Source of the DNA: Enoplosus armatus
Lineage: Eukaryota; Chordata; Actinopteri; Centrarchiformes; Enoplosidae
Assembly (NCBI RefSeq): GCF_043641665.1
Contig: NC_092191.1
Location: 24,070,581 to 24,134,580, forward strand
Length of the DNA stretch: 64,000 nt
Reading direction: 5' to 3'
Shown here: piece by piece, positions 53,826 through 64,000 of the stretch
How the letters are laid out: each line of letters starts with the position of its first letter
Position numbering within the stretch: the first letter of the stretch is position 1
Translations under genes and position numbers: made by a program
Notes under the pieces: model-generated
The model's input: the letters and a program-made list of their open reading frames with translations, nothing else
The model's database searches: none
Told to the model about the DNA's origin: nothing

Positions 53826-54888
53826 TTTGCTGCCGCTGTCATTGTGTCAGAGAGCGAGCATCTCCTCGCTGCCACACTACAGGTTACTGCATGTCAGCTG
53901 TGCATCACGTACAGCAACCCAGGTTACGTTTAAATAACAAGTAACATGCAACAATTTATGCTTTCAAACTAAACCATTTGTACACTGATAAATATACCCT
54001 TGAACATTTTGTCCCTACTTTTTTATAATGATTTTTTCCCCCTCCAGTATAAAAGCTATTGCTGCACATCAGATTTTGACTCAGGTATTTGGGGGTGAAG
54101 TTAATCTGGCTGATTTTGTTACCAGTGGGGCTGCAACATTTCTTCCCAGCTCACTGGGAACTGTGATGAGTTTCAGAACACTTGGAAGGGTTACTGTAGC
54201 AGCCTACTGGCAGACACTCAGGGGCCCAAGAGGCCAAAACCAGAGCCACTGTTTGGAGGAAGTGTTAACATTTCCCATTGGAAAGTCAAAGGACTGATCC
54301 CAGTCTCAGTCCTTTTTAATATTGAGGGTCTGGCAATCTTGAGCCCAGTCTGAGATTTATTTTAGATTATGATTTTGACAATGCATATTTAGGCTACTTT
54401 CAGCCCATCTTGCGTTTAGTAAAGCAATGTTTGAAGACAGAATAGTCCTGATTTAAGATTTCAGTCTGTCACTAAAGCGATTTGTGAGCACTGCTGACGT
54501 GCCAAGTTGCACATGGTGCCAGCGTCACGTGTCACAAATGATTGTTGCTCGCAAATTTGCAGATACATTTGCGGGTCCGACAGGGCTCTTGCACTCTCAT
54601 GAATGTGCCGAGTGTACGGTGTTTGTATTGGCTAGTGAAATGTGTCAAAATGAACACGAGGAAATTATCTCATGTTGCAAACGTGCTTGAAACAGGGCCC
54701 GTGGTTGATTTGGCGACCCCTGTGGTTACTGGTAGTAAAGGTGAAGGTGTTTTAATAATACAGGTCCCATAGTTCTGTTTTTTTTTAATTATACTTGTAT
54801 CAGTCAAGACTCTCATAATATATCCCTGAACACCAATGGTAAGTTGGGGTTTGGTTAATTTATAGGGATAATGGCTGTCTACATTACC

Positions 54889-55209
54889 TTAAAGGAGTAC
54901 TTCAGCATTTTGGGAAATGCTCTAATTTGCTTTCTTTCTGCGAGTGAGATGATCAATCTCATGTCTGTGTGTTACAGAGCTGGAGTGGAGAAGCAGTAAG
55001 AAAACAGCTAGCCTGGCTCTGTCGAAAGTAAAAAAATACACCTGCTAACACCTCTAAAGCTCACTGATTAACATGTTGTATTTCATGTTTTTGTTTGTTT
55101 AATCTGCACACAAATAGAAATATGAAACTGAGTTACCTGCTGGAGGTAACAGCCAGGGACAGCATCATGAAGTCTCGTTTTTAACCAAAATGTTGTACTA
55201 TTCCTTTAA
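54889..55209. repeat. MITE I
   Basis: Ends TTAAAGGAGTACTTC and the inverted TACTATTCCTTTAA, with the interior phrases ACAGCTAGCCTGGCTCTGTC and CACCTCTAAAGCTCACTGAT. I recognise these as a very common teleost MITE. About 320 bp. Confidence 0.75.
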
Positions 55210-55611
55210 TATTGAGTACTTCCCAATGCCAAATTTCATATGATATATATAAATATATATATAATTGCTGACATGTCAGTACTTGAAACTGCTGGCTGCT
55301 CTTCATTCATTTTGTGCTACTGTGCACTCTCTCCAAACACTGGGCATTAGGAGCCAATTCCAGTATGGTAATAGAGTACATGGATCAGGTTTTATGTATC
55401 TAATAATAATAATAATAACGACCCATTCAGTACCTTGAGTAGGATCTGATCCTGATTTGGCCGGCTGGCTCAGGCCAACCACAATTCCTCTCCTGATCGG
55501 ACTCTTCAATTATTTTGTGTCAAACAAAGACTAGACAGCAGAACACAAATCAGTATTTAAAGCCTTTACTGTGAAAAGCAACTGGAATACTAGCCCAACA
55601 CGCTGCCTGTA

Positions 55612-55890
55612 TATAGACTGTTGCAGGGATGACGTATTTTTGTAGGCCAACCCGGAAGTTAGCATCTCCCTGGTTCCCTCGACAAAAAGCCAATGGGAGT
55701 TTTCCATGGGATTTTGGATCGTTGCACAAAATAAATTCTGTGGTTTATGATACTTATGATAGATATTTTGTTCAGCAAGATAATCTTCACTAATGAACAC
55801 CACTTTTAGGATTTTTGAAGCGTAAATGGAATTGCCAGAAGTAAAAAGTCAACGTTAGGCTACACCACGGTTGCATTACTTCAGAGTACA
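55612..55890 (+). repeat. MITE F, copy 4 (5' part)
   Basis: TATAGACTGTTGCAGGGATG to CACCACGGTTGCATTACTTC. It lacks the right-hand 400 bp of the 48-kb copy. Confidence 0.85.
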
Positions 55891-56234
55891 GAGAGACACG
55901 CAGAGTCCTTTTCAGGGTCAGGAGATTAAATAGTGAAAGGGACATCCATGGTGCTTACATACTGTACAGTGTTTCCCCGAGGATTTTTTTTCCAGGAGCG
56001 TCGTTTAAGTGCCTGAGTTTTATTTTGCGCTGACAGGAGTAGGGCTTTAGACACATATTTGTACACAGTTGTAGGTGTCGAATTACGTTTAATAAAATGC
56101 TTAGTTTAGATAATCAAATCATATCAGAAAACATGGCCTCGTAAAACCCACGCCGTCTAGGTTACATTCGTTAACCGTGAGTTTGAGCCGATATTTGCTA
56201 CTGACGTTTCTACCCTGGAACCACTCCCCTATAC

Positions 56235-56741
56235 TAGTGGTTCCCAACCTTTTTCGTAAGGGACCCCCATTTTACCATTGTATATACACTGACGACCCCC
56301 CCACCCCCTACGCACATACAATTACAAAAAAGTAGCCTACTTCTTTTGAAATATCTTCATGTATATTTCATTATATTCATTGCATAAAAAACAATAACAG
56401 CACAGAACAATTAACTGTACTGTTAGCCTAAATAGTGAACGTAATACCTGCATGCAATATGATTTTCTATTAATTTCACTATCATACATATGTTTTAATA
56501 GTCCAAGCAGCCTGGCTTTATAAAGAATAAATAAAGATATAAACTAACTAACTAACTAATAACAAATTAGTTAACTTAAATTTAATTGTTAGTTGTCTTC
56601 ACAGAAATGAATTAAATGCACGTATATTCTATTTTATTTGTATAGGAATTCTTACACCCTTAAAATCATGGTTGCTTCATGACCCCCCCCCCTTTGTGGA
56701 GCTTTGGTGACCTGTCAGGACCCCCAGGTTGGGAACCACTG
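56235..56741 (+). mobile_element. hAT-type MITE E with target duplication
   Basis: Terminal inverted repeats TAGTGGTTCCCAACCT and AGGTTGGGAACCACTG, 507 bp, flanked by CCCTATAC (56227-56234) and CCCTATAA (56742-56749). This 8-bp duplication, matching at 7 of 8 positions, is the hAT hallmark. No transposase; interior AT-rich. Confidence 0.88.
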
Positions 56742-57405
56742 CCCTATAAGCCCACAAGCAGGAACATTTTGACAGCGAACTCATGTAACGTTTCAGTGTG
56801 TGTGTGAGTTGGTACAGTGTGGAATTTATTATTTTCGGATATTAGAGTTTGGACCGTAACATATACTTTTAAGAATAGCACTGGCAGATCTATGGCACTA
56901 TCAACATATAATGTTCCATTTGCAACTTCAATCACAACATATAAGACATGTATATATACATTTTATACATTTAGATCACTGTAAATCAATGTGTTAGTTT
57001 TTGTTTTAGTCCAGTGTCTCGTACTCTTTGTTATGAGTACATTATGATTATATCTCCTCACTGTCACTTCACCTCTCATACAGCATCTCACAAGAAAAGA
57101 ATTCCATTTTTCAAACATTTGAACTTGTTTACATTATTAACAGGTTAAGAGATAAAAATCAAATCTTCAACAGCGAGCACAATTCTAATATCGTGGTCAG
57201 TGTCGTGTACATGCAACTGTTTGCCGAGATAAATAACCAACAGAGTAAACAGAGAAGTGGGGCGTTTTTTGGTTCCAGTAGACAGATGTAACATATACGT
57301 GTGGCTATCACTGTCAACCACACTGTGTTAGTTCACTGTGTTTCCCTTCTCACTGTCTCCCCATTACAGGATGCATGGGTACTAGATTGGCCAACACACA
57401 CACGC

Positions 57406-57441
<36 letters not shown>

Positions 57442-57776
57442 GTCTTTCTATACTTCTGAGGACTTCTATTGACATAATGCATTTCCTAGCTCCTAACCGT
57501 AACCATCACTACTAAATGCCTAATCCCAACCGGAACCTAAACCTGATTCTAACCCGAACCTTAAAACAAAGTCTGAACCTTCAAACAGTCCTTCGAGGTA
57601 AGTATTATTGTTTAAAACTGAAGTTGGTCCTCACAAAGAAAGCAATACCCCCCCCCCCCCACACACACACACACACACAAGCCTGAGTGAATGTGGTATC
57701 ACCTTGCTGTATAATCAGCATTACATGCATGTAGTCTAGTTTCCACACACACTCAGGTATGCATGCCCGTACACAG

Positions 57777-57779
<3 letters not shown>

Positions 57780-57838
<59 letters not shown>

Positions 57839-57842
57839 ACAT
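57780..57842. repeat. (CA)n microsatellite
   Basis: About 30 CA units. In the presumed hnrnpll pre-mRNA this would be a CA repeat, the sequence that hnRNP L/LL proteins bind. Confidence 0.85.
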
Positions 57843-58004
57843 GTCACGATCATTAACGGGTGATTAAGAAGATGGATGGGCTACTTAGGGATGTTCATTC
57901 CTCCAACCATTATTTACAGTCGGAAAGATACATTACAAGGGTTGCAATACAAGCATTGGGAAAAAGATATCCATCAAACATCTAATGATTTCTTTCGGGG
58001 GTTT

Positions 58005-58700
58005 TTTCAATTCAATTTTATTTATATAGCGCCAAATCATAACAGAGGTTATCTCAGGGCACTTTTCACACAGAGCAGGTCTAGACCTTACTCTTTATAA
58101 TATTATTACAGAGACCTAACAGTTCCCACCATGAGCAAGCACTATGGCGACAAAAAAACACTCATACAGCACATAGAGATGTAAAGTAATAGTAATGGTA
58201 ATGGTAGTGGTAATAATATTAATACTGATAAAAATAATAAAAGTAATAATAATGATAACAATAATCAGAAGGAGAGAGGAGCTCAGTGCATCATGCGAAG
58301 TCTCCTGACAGTCTAGGCCTATAGCAGCATAACTAAGCACAACTATAACTCCCCCCTTCTGGCATAGGCCTACAGGTTTTTCCGTAGCCCAGAGCCATGT
58401 AGAGAGAGAGAGTTGCGTCAACTCCGTTCTCTAACTAGTTACCAAAAATGGCAGTTCTGTCTCTCTGTCTTCCTGGAACTATACCATTCAGCTCTGGCAA
58501 ACCAATCATTGCTGGTTGACGTTAAACGCACCAGTACTGGTGTGGGAATGTCGCCACAGACGCCAGATTTAAAAACTTTCATTCGACATTCACTTACATC
58601 TAAAAGTCCTGCACTCCAGCTTTAAGCCTACTCTTAAATGTGGGGAGGGTGTCTGTTTCCCGAACCCAAACTGGGAGATGAATCTTCAGTTGCCGTCGGA
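58005..58700 (+). repeat. Dispersed fish repeat A, copy 4, interrupted
   Basis: TTCAATTCAATTTTATTTAT, then ATAGCGCCAAATCATAACAG and CCACCATGAGCAAGCACTAT. Compared with copy 3, an extra block of about 270 bp (58350-58622) separates the phrases ACTATAAC and CCTACTCTTAAA, suggesting a later insertion. Confidence 0.75.
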
Positions 58701-59344
58701 TCCTCATACCCACATCAAAGACCCCTGTAGAGCTGAGGCCTGCTACAGAGGAACTGTTAACTTTTAAATTTGGTCTGGTTGTTTCAGATTGAATTTTGTT
58801 TAAGGTTTTCTGTACAAATATCTGCCCGCGAGCCAGTCATGGTGATGGTCACCTATGCTTACAAATTCAGTTTCAGCTAGTGTGTGCACATGCACTTCTT
58901 ATTTCTTAAATGTCATGTAAACAAGAAACCCGGTGTCCTTAACCAGGGTAGGAGATTAGAGAAACCTGATTTCCCTAGCATATATGTAACTAGGTTTCAA
59001 ACAGTCTGTCTACACCGGAGTTGTCTCACCAGCATTTCATTTGAATCAATACAGCTACTGTTCTTCTTCTGCTTTTCATGCATGTAACTTCAGTGATTGT
59101 GTTTTCATGGGTGACTACAGTCTGCATTGTGTCTGAATGTATCCTGTGTATATACTGACTTCAGACAGAGAAAGTGTCGCTGTGACTGTAGAGCGGCTGG
59201 ATTAAAGGAAAGATTGTTACATGTTGCAATGCATTGTTGTATTCGAAATAGTTCAATTCAAAGTCCAAATGAAGGTGTTAGCCTCTAAATAACAGACACA
59301 CTGACATGCTCTCGCTGCAGAGCCTGTCCTTTAACTAAAACCTC

Positions 59345-59515
59345 AGCAGTGTTGGACTATGGCGGGCCAAATCGCACCTGATGGTTGGCCATCACCCTGT
59401 ATGGTAGCTCGCTGCCATCGGTGTGTGAGTATGTATGTGTGTGTGAATGGGTGAATGAGTGGCAAAAACCTTGTAAAGTGCTTTGGATAAAAGCGCTGAA
59501 TAAATGTAGCCATTT
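59345..59515 (+). repeat. SINE-like repeat G, copy 3
   Basis: TGGTAGCTCGCTGCCATCGG, then GTGAATGGGTGAATGAGTGG and AAGTGCTTTGGATAAAAGCG with a CTGAATAAATGTAGCCATTT end, which appears to be the true 3' end of this family. Confidence 0.75.
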
Positions 59516-59639
59516 CCCAATATGTCAACAAGTAAGTTACTACAAAGTATGTAAACATCCTGTGTGACCTGATTTCTGAGTGTAACCTGATTTCTTGTGT
59601 GCATGTTGGGTCAGAGCACACAGATAAAGATCTGCAAAT

Positions 59640-59990
59640 CGTAGCTATGATTTTTAGCCATGCTAGTGGTGTAGCTCTAGGGACCACCATTTTGGTCCAG
59701 ACTGAAATACCTGAACACCTATTGGATGGATTGCTTTGAAAGTTTATACAGACATTCATGATCCCCAGATGATGGCGAATCTTACTTTGGTGATCCCCTG
59801 ACTCTTCCTCTAGCGCCACCATGTGGTTTTAAGTGAAAGGTCCCAACAGCTGTTTGATGGATTGCCATGGAATTTATATCATCATCTTATATCATGACAT
59901 TCCCATGTCCCCCTCAGGATGAATTGCAATAACTTTGGTGATCCCCTGACTTTTCATCTAGCTCCAACATCAGGTCAAAATTTAAACTTG
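59640..59990 (+). repeat. Dispersed repeat H, copy 2 (tandem units)
   Basis: Two units of about 150 bp: TTTGGTGATCCCCTGACTCT and TTTGGTGATCCCCTGACTTT, each followed by a CATCTAGC/CCTCTAGCGCCACCAT phrase, plus GATGGATTGC repeated in both. Confidence 0.7.
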
Positions 59991-60284
59991 ACCTTGTTAG
60001 CTGATTAGGGTGTAACGATTCACCAATGCAAAACGGAATCCGGGTTTAACGTTAAAGATGCGACTACATCGGTACACGGACCCCTGGATCGATCTAAATG
60101 GACCAAGAACCGGTCGACGGCCTGATTCTAAAAGTTACAAATCGGTTGACTGAAACTATGATGCTAATTCTGCACAGCGTCTCCGGTTACAAATAATTTT
60201 ACATGTGGATTTGTTAATTAAAACAGTTGCACACTATCTGCTATTTGTAAATTGTATTTTACATTTATAAAAGCTGATTTGTGA

Positions 60285-60605
60285 TTAGCGCTGCAACTAA
60301 CGATGTCATTATTGGTGAATCTGCTGATTTTCTCCACGATTAATTGTTCAGTCTATAAAATGTGAAAAAAAGTGACGTCTTCAAATTGCTTCTTTAGTCC
60401 GACCGACAGTCCAAAACCCAAAGACTCTTCATTTACCGTCATAAACGACAAAGAAAAGCAGCAAATCCTCACATTTAACAAGCTGGAACCAGCGAACATT
60501 TGACATTTTTGCTTGAAAAATGGCTAAAACCATCAATCCATTATCAAAATAGCTGGCAATTGATTTTCATTCAGTTGACCAATTGTTGCACCTTTATTTG
60601 TGATA
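60285..60605. repeat. MITE-like repeat
   Basis: Starts AGCGCTGCAACTAACGATGT and ends CAATTGTTGCACCTTTATTT, with the interior TTCTCCACGATTAATTGTTC and AACAAGCTGGAACCAGCGAA. A recognisable teleost interspersed element with weak inverted ends. Confidence 0.6.
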
Positions 60606-60998
60606 TGTACATTGTACGTAATTGTTCATAAAAGTCCTGTTTTACATATTATTTGTGTGTGTGAGAGAAAGAGAGATCGCCAGCATCAAAACCAAACAGA
60701 TGCCCTTTGGTGCATTGTATCAGGTTGAACTGTGAGATTGTGTGTAGTGCCATGCTGTATTGTCAGACACTCTGTGATGTGTAGTGTTATGTTGTACTGT
60801 GTGCTGTGCACATTGTGTTCCGACTGAATGTGACAGGATGTGGAAGGGAGAAAAAAGGCCAGAAACATCTAAATTCAGATTGCAAATTTCAACAGTGCTC
60901 TGTCCAAGATAGAGTTGCAGAAAAACAACCCATGACAGACTTGATATCATTCATACCACAAGATACTGGATCAAAAATATTTTTAAAAATCCTATATA

Positions 60999-61215
60999 CA
61001 GTGCATCCGGAAAGTATTCACAGCGCTTCACTTTTTCCACATTTTGTTATGTTACACCCTTATTCCAAAATGGATTAAATTAATTTTTTTGCTCAAAATT
61101 CTACACACAACACCCCATAATGACAATGTGAAAAAAGTTTTTTTGAAATTTTTGCAAATTTATTAAAAATAAAAAACTAAGAAATCACATGTACATAAGT
61201 ATTCACAGCCTTTGC
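60999..61215 (+). repeat. Left terminal inverted repeat of the 61-kb Tc1
   Basis: Contains GAAAGTATTCACAGCGCTTC at the outer edge and a second related site, ATAAGTATTCACAGCC, at the inner edge (about 61195-61210). The two spaced sites resemble the paired transposase-binding sites of IR/DR-type Tc1 elements. Confidence 0.9.
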
Positions 61216-61349
61216 CATGAAGCTCAAAATTGAGCTCAGGTGCATCCTGTTTCCACTGATCATCCTTGAGATGTTTCTGCAGCTTAATTGGAGTCCACCT
61301 GTGGTAAATTCAGTTGATTGGACATGATTTGGAAAGGCACACACCTGTC

Positions 61350-61357
61350 TATATAAG
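61350..61357 (+). promoter_or_regulatory. TATA box of the Tc1 transposase
   Basis: TATATAAG. A start site 25-30 bp downstream would fall at about 61380, after the ATG at 61377. That favours the ATG at 61398 as the real start codon. Confidence 0.6.
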
Positions 61358-61397
61358 GTCCCACAGTTGACAGTGCATGTCAGAGCACAAACCAAGC

Positions 61398-62417
61398 ATG
61401 AAGTCAAAGGAATTGTCTGTAGACCTCCGAGACAGGATTGTCTCGAGGCACAAATCTGGGGAAGGTTACAGAAAAATTTCTGCTGCTTTGAAGGTCCCAA
61501 TGAGCACAGTGGCCTCCATCATCCGTAAGTGGAAGAAGTTCGGAACCACCAGGACTCTTCCTAGAGCTGGCCGGCCATCTAAACTGAGTAATCGGGGGAG
61601 AAGGGCCTTAGTCAGGGAGGTGACCAAGAACCCGATGGTCACTCTGTCAGAGCTCCAGAGTTCCTCTGTGGAGAGAGGAGAACCTTCCAGAAGGACAACC
61701 ATCTCTGCAGCAATCCACCAATCAGGCCTGTATGGTAGAGTGGCCAGACGGAAGCCACTCCTTAGTAAAAGGCACATAGCAGCCCGCCTGGAGTTTGCCA
61801 AAAGGCACCTGAAGGACTCTCAGACCATGAGAAACAAAATTCTCTCGTCTGATGAGACAAAGATTGAACTCTTTGGTGTGAATGCCAGGCGTCACGTTTG
61901 GAGGAAACCAGGCACCGCTCATCACCAGGCCAATACCATCCCTACAGTGAAGCATGGTGGTGGCAGCATCATGCTGTGGGGATGTTTTTCAGCGGCAGGA
62001 ACTGGGAGACTAGTCAGGATAGAGGGAAAGATGAATGCAGCAAAGTACAGAGACATCCTGGATGAAAACCTGCTCCAGAGCGCTCTTGACCTCAGACTGG
62101 GGCGACGGTTTATCTTTCAGCAGGACAACGACCCTAAGCACACAGCCAAGATATCAAAGGAGTGGCTTCAGGACAACTCTGTGAATGTCCTTGAGTGGCC
62201 CAGCCAGAGCCCAGACTTGAATCCGATTGAACATCTCTGGAGAGATCTGAAAATGGCTGTGCACCGACGCTTCCCATCCAACCTGATGGAGCTTGAGAGG
62301 TGCTGCAAAGAGGAATGGGTGAAACTGCCCAAAGATAGGTGTGCCAAGCTTGTGGCATCATATTCAAAAAGACTTGAGGCTGTAATTGCTGCCAAAGGTG
62401 CATCAACAAAGTATTGA
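61398..62417 (+). CDS. Tc1-type DD34E transposase, open frame
   Basis: 339 residues from ATG 61398 (MKSKELSVDLRDRIV). The frame also has an ATG at 61377, but that lies only 20 bp after the TATA box. The first helix-turn-helix is about residues 4-50 (GEGYRKISAALKVPMSTVAS), followed by the basic linker RAGRPSKLS (56-64) and a second helix-turn-helix at about 66-115. The catalytic domain has SSDETKIELFG (Asp152), QQDNDPKHTA (Asp243) and SPDLNPIEHLW (Glu278), with Asp243 and Glu278 separated by 34 residues. The glycine-rich box VKHGGGSIMLWG is present. The enzyme would cut and paste the element at TA sites. No stop or frameshift is seen. Activity is unproven, since single substitutions can inactivate Tc1 enzymes. 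Confidence 0.93.
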   Translation: MKSKELSVDLRDRIVSRHKSGEGYRKISAALKVPMSTVASIIRKWKKFGTTRTLPRAGRPSKLSNRGRRALVREVTKNPMVTLSELQSSSVERGEPSRRTTISAAIHQSGLYGRVARRKPLLSKRHIAARLEFAKRHLKDSQTMRNKILSSDETKIELFGVNARRHVWRKPGTAHHQANTIPTVKHGGGSIMLWGCFSAAGTGRLVRIEGKMNAAKYRDILDENLLQSALDLRLGRRFIFQQDNDPKHTAKISKEWLQDNSVNVLEWPSQSPDLNPIEHLWRDLKMAVHRRFPSNLMELERCCKEEWVKLPKDRCAKLVASYSKRLEAVIAAKGASTKY

Positions 62418-62635
62418 GCAAAGGCTGTGAATACTTATGTACATGTGATTTATCAGGTTTTTTATTTTTAATAAATTTGCAAAAATCTCAAAAAAACTTT
62501 TTTCACGTTGTCATTATGGGGTGTTGTGTGTAGAATTTTGAGGAAAAAAATGAATTTAATCCATTTTGGTATAAGGCTGCAACATAACAAAATGTGGAAA
62601 AAGTGAAGCGCTGTGAATACTTTCCGGATGCACTG
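62418..62635 (-). repeat. Right terminal inverted repeat of the 61-kb Tc1
   Basis: Mirror of the left arm, beginning one base after the stop codon and ending ACTTTCCGGATGCACTG. A few substitutions distinguish it from the left arm, such as ATTTATCAGG opposite ATTTCTTAG. Confidence 0.9.
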
Positions 62636-62637
62636 TA

Positions 62638-64000
62638 GAATGTACACAAACCTCTAGGAGCCATGATATATTGCAGGGTCTAACAGGCACCAATACATTG
62701 GCAGTCAGATAAGAGTGGCTTGAGCGTTGATTGAAATTCTCCAACTTTGTTTGAACTGTGAAGTGAATTATTTTGGATGGCACCCAGCCCTGCTGTCAGA
62801 AAAATGCGTGCTAGAACTAAAGGGAGCAACTGTGCTCAAGAAGCTTTAGCAGTGATAAACCGAGAATCACTTGAATGCCAGTCCGAGGTTAACATTGCTC
62901 ATAAATACAGTGATGACTGCGGGCTTTGCAGTTATTAATGAGCCTAAATGCTATGTGAACATTATCTAAAGCATAATTGCACTAAGTATATCCATTTATG
63001 CATTATACATCACTATATAGCACAGACAAGAAAGTCACGGAAACAAGTGTCTCATGAAAAAAGGCCTTGTTTCTGAAATACAAATAATAGTCAGCAATTC
63101 AAATTCCATATGTTTGTGTTAAAAACACACTCACTTTTTCATGAAAGGGTTACAATAGATGAGGGGGAGCTTCGATGGGTTCTTCCTGTCTATGAGGTCA
63201 GTGTGAGGACGGTGTGTTTGGCGTGCAGGGTGTATTCATGTCACCACTGTGTCCTGGAAGAACATATTTTACAACCAAACCCTAACTTCTAGCTAATAAT
63301 GTAATATTATATACATATGTATGATGTGCATTTGTATGTATTGTCAAAAGTGTGTACTCATACAACTATGTCAGTACTGAAACTGTAGGCGCTGTGTGTT
63401 ATTGCAAGGTCAGGCCAGGTTGAAATGAAACAATCAACTGGGTTCTGTTCTTCATAATATGTGGATATCTGAGTTAGCATGATTTGATTGTTGATGATTT
63501 GACACAGTCCTGGATTTTCCAGTTCTTCAAAGGTGGCTTAAAGTTGATCCATAGCTGAGTGCGAAAGTGCAGTTTATAGTTAACTGGATCCTGATGAAGA
63601 CTTTTCACACATGAAGTCATGTTCAGATGCAAATGTCTCCCTTTCATTAGAGGCAGAATTGATGATTTCATGTTAAAATGAATTATTGAGAAGTCATTGA
63701 AATCTGTCGGTGTATTAGTATTAAAGAATTACATTTTCACAAAAATATGAAAAATACAACGACATTGAAATGTATAAATGTATAATTAATTGATAATTAA
63801 TGTACACAATTTCTATTCGTTGTCATTGTCAAGTAATTTCTCAGGCAAAGTGCTGCTTCCTTGGCAGATTAACATTCAACATTTGAGAACTTTGGCTCTT
63901 TTGTAGTAACTCGGGTGTCAGTACTAGTAATTTCAAACAATACCCACCCCAAAGTTTTTTTTTTACAGTCCTCTCTAATCAATGCAAACTTTAAGATAAT
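62638..64000. other. Final 1.36 kb, nothing recognised
   Basis: AT-rich unique-looking DNA. I see no RRM exon, repeat or RNA gene. Presumably still intron 1 of the hnRNP L/LL gene, if that gene call is right. Confidence 0.4.

Larger units (their letters stand above)
53826..58004. other. Presumed intron 1 of the hnRNP L/LL gene, first part
   Basis: No exon recognised. Holds MITE I (54889-55209), a MITE F fragment (55612-55890), hAT MITE E (56235-56741) and long CA tracts at 57398-57438 and 57780-57840. Confidence 0.45.
58701..60280. other. Presumed intron 1 of the hnRNP L/LL gene, middle part
   Basis: No exon seen. Contains SINE-like repeat G copy 3 (59345-59515) and repeat H copy 2 (59640-59990). 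Confidence 0.45.
60999..62635 (+). mobile_element. Tc1/mariner transposon, near intact
   Basis: Starts CAGTGCATCCGGAAAGTATT and ends with its inverse. TA duplications are at 60997-60998 and 62636-62637. The inverted repeats are long: 60999-61215 and 62418-62635, about 217 bp with roughly ten differences by eye. Total length is 1637 bp, the standard Tc1 size. The low arm divergence and open transposase suggest recent insertion. Confidence 0.95.

Noticed and set aside
9250..57842. Repeated (TG)n/(CA)n tracts considered as a CRISPR-like or satellite array
   Set aside because: They are simple dinucleotide microsatellites without spacers or a higher-order unit.
61466..62421. Minus-strand frames opposite the Tc1 transposase
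   Set aside because: Antisense shadows of the conserved transposase frame.

Overview
The window reads as nuclear DNA of a bony fish, most likely a percomorph teleost. It has vertebrate genes split by GT/AG introns, dense (CA/TG)n microsatellites, L2/Rex-type LINEs whose 3' ends carry (ATTCTG)n tails, Tc1 transposons, a degraded retrovirus and many short non-autonomous elements typical of fish genomes. There are no bacterial operons, CRISPR arrays or rRNA genes.

Region by region: 1-6140 is a three-level nest of transposons. A decayed LINE was split by a Tc1/mariner element, which was itself split by a near-complete L2-type LINE with an open 999-residue endonuclease/reverse-transcriptase frame. 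7189-26460 (+) is a complete 14-exon armadillo-repeat gene of the RAP1GDS1 (SmgGDS) family. It encodes 560 residues, in which almost every internal exon is one armadillo repeat. 26.7-35.5 kb is intergenic and holds LINE scraps, a decayed retroviral pro-pol block and a repeat-derived CTCF-like motif. 35507-44678 (+) is a complete 8-exon galactose mutarotase gene (galm, 344 residues, all catalytic residues present). 45-53.4 kb is intergenic with SINEs and MITEs. 53499-53720 (+) is the first coding exon of an hnRNP L/LL-type gene, probably hnrnpll, whose remaining exons are not seen in the window. 60999-62635 is a near-intact Tc1 element with about 217-bp inverted repeats and an open DD34E transposase.

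The three host genes do not form one pathway. RAP1GDS1 proteins chaperone and exchange small GTPases, GALM interconverts the anomers of galactose and glucose, and hnRNP LL is a CA-repeat-binding splicing regulator. GALM and HNRNPLL are also neighbours in human, which supports the third identification.

Most interesting points: (i) six acceptor sites in the two complete genes have a (TG)n tract at or beside the 3' splice site, several of them in front of in-frame single-repeat exons; (ii) the rap1gds1 locus lacks the extra armadillo exon that separates SmgGDS-607 from SmgGDS-558; (iii) the L2 LINE carries a perfect 11-bp fold-back at its 5' junction; (iv) there is a roughly 0.7-kb inverted-repeat-ended family with four copies here that I cannot name; (v) several CTCF-core-like motifs lie inside or beside repeats, all in the same orientation.
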